DNA from: Chloroflexota bacterium
GTDB taxonomy: Bacteria > Chloroflexota > Dehalococcoidia > Tepidiformales > Tepidiformaceae
Length of the DNA: 5,721 nt
Reading direction: 5' to 3'
Assembly (NCBI GenBank): GCA_025350285.1
Contig: JANXYE010000140.1
Coordinates: 1-5,721, forward strand
The translations under genes and the position numbers were made by a program. The notes beneath the pieces were generated by a model. The model saw only the letters and a program-made list of their open reading frames with translations. It did no database searches and was not told where the DNA came from. Of this stretch, positions 5,584 to 5,721 are shown in pieces (the stretch's first letter is position 1; the number at the start of each line of letters is the position of its first letter).

Positions 5584-5721
5584 GTCTCGACGCTTATCTC
5601 GCTGCACCACACGACGCGCTACCGCTACGACGCGCCGGTTCTCCTTGGGCCCAGGTCGTGCGCCTCTGCCCCACGCCCTACTGCCGCGCGCGGATATCCC
5701 AGTATTCGCTGACGGTGAAGC
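5584..5721 (+). pseudogene. Transglutaminase-like protein, N-terminal fragment with apparent frameshift (cut by window end)
   Basis: Two reading frames each encode part of what looks like the N-terminal beta domain of bacterial transglutaminase-like proteins (Bact_transglu_N). The first, codons from 5584, gives VSTLISLHHTTRYRYDAPV and then LLG. The second, codons from 5652, gives QVVRLCPTPYCRARISQYS followed by LTVK. Joined, they follow the family pattern LHHxTxYRYDxPVxLGPQVVRLRPAPxCRTxIxSYSLxV that I recall. The switch falls at GGGCCCAGG (5647-5655), where one extra C would restore a single frame. The position where homologs begin corresponds to GTC at 5584-5586, and no ATG, GTG or TTG is in frame nearby. 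Family members are cysteine-protease-like transglutaminases; the catalytic domain lies beyond the window. Either the gene is decayed, or the sequence has errors here. Family call is fairly sure; pseudogene status is not. Confidence 0.65.

Noticed and set aside
1..5721. CRISPR arrays, insertion sequences, riboswitches, toxin-antitoxin or defence genes
   Set aside because: No spaced direct repeats, transposase-like proteins, structured leader of recognisable type, or small gene pairs of those families were found on reading the window.

Overview
The window reads as chromosomal DNA of a high-GC bacterium. Coding is strongly GC-biased at third positions, all genes lie on the + strand, and clear Shine-Dalgarno sequences are absent. 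Starts are either 4-base ATGA overlaps with the preceding gene or ATGs sitting 6-7 bases behind a -10-like hexamer, which is a leaderless pattern. That architecture, the gene set and a GGGGAGAGG...GGGTGAGGG palindromic repeat would suit a Chloroflexota (Dehalococcoidia-like) or an actinobacterial-type genome. The taxonomic call is inference only.

Layout. (1) Bases 2-745 are the 3' part of a luciferase-like flavin-dependent oxidoreductase gene, coupled by ATGA to (2) an ABC-F family ATPase gene at 742-2484. (3) A 201-base intergenic stretch (2485-2685) holds two GC-rich hairpins, a palindromic repeat, a short inverted repeat and a -10-like box directly before the next ATG. (4) Bases 2686-4299 encode a complete GH13 alpha-glucosidase of the oligo-1,6-glucosidase group. 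(5) After a 30-base gap containing an extended -10 box comes a two-gene unit: an unrecognised 195-aa protein with CxC and CxxC motifs (4330-4917), overlapping by ATGA a short MgtC/SapB-type membrane protein gene (4914-5381). (6) A complete tRNA-Asp(GTC) unit follows: promoter, tRNA with encoded CCA, and a hairpin terminator with a GAGA tetraloop. (7) The last ~140 bases resemble the N-terminus of a bacterial transglutaminase-like protein, but that similarity jumps reading frame at a C run and has no usual start codon.

The window looks like several small, mostly unrelated transcription units: a flavin oxidoreductase/ABC-F pair, a stand-alone glycosidase, an unknown protein with an MgtC-like partner, a tRNA, and a damaged or mis-sequenced transglutaminase start. 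I see no CRISPR array, insertion sequence, phage gene, toxin-antitoxin pair or defence system, and no strong case for a novel multi-gene system. The points most worth a second look are the broken transglutaminase N-terminus, the unknown Cys-motif protein coupled to MgtC, and the leaderless-type promoters.
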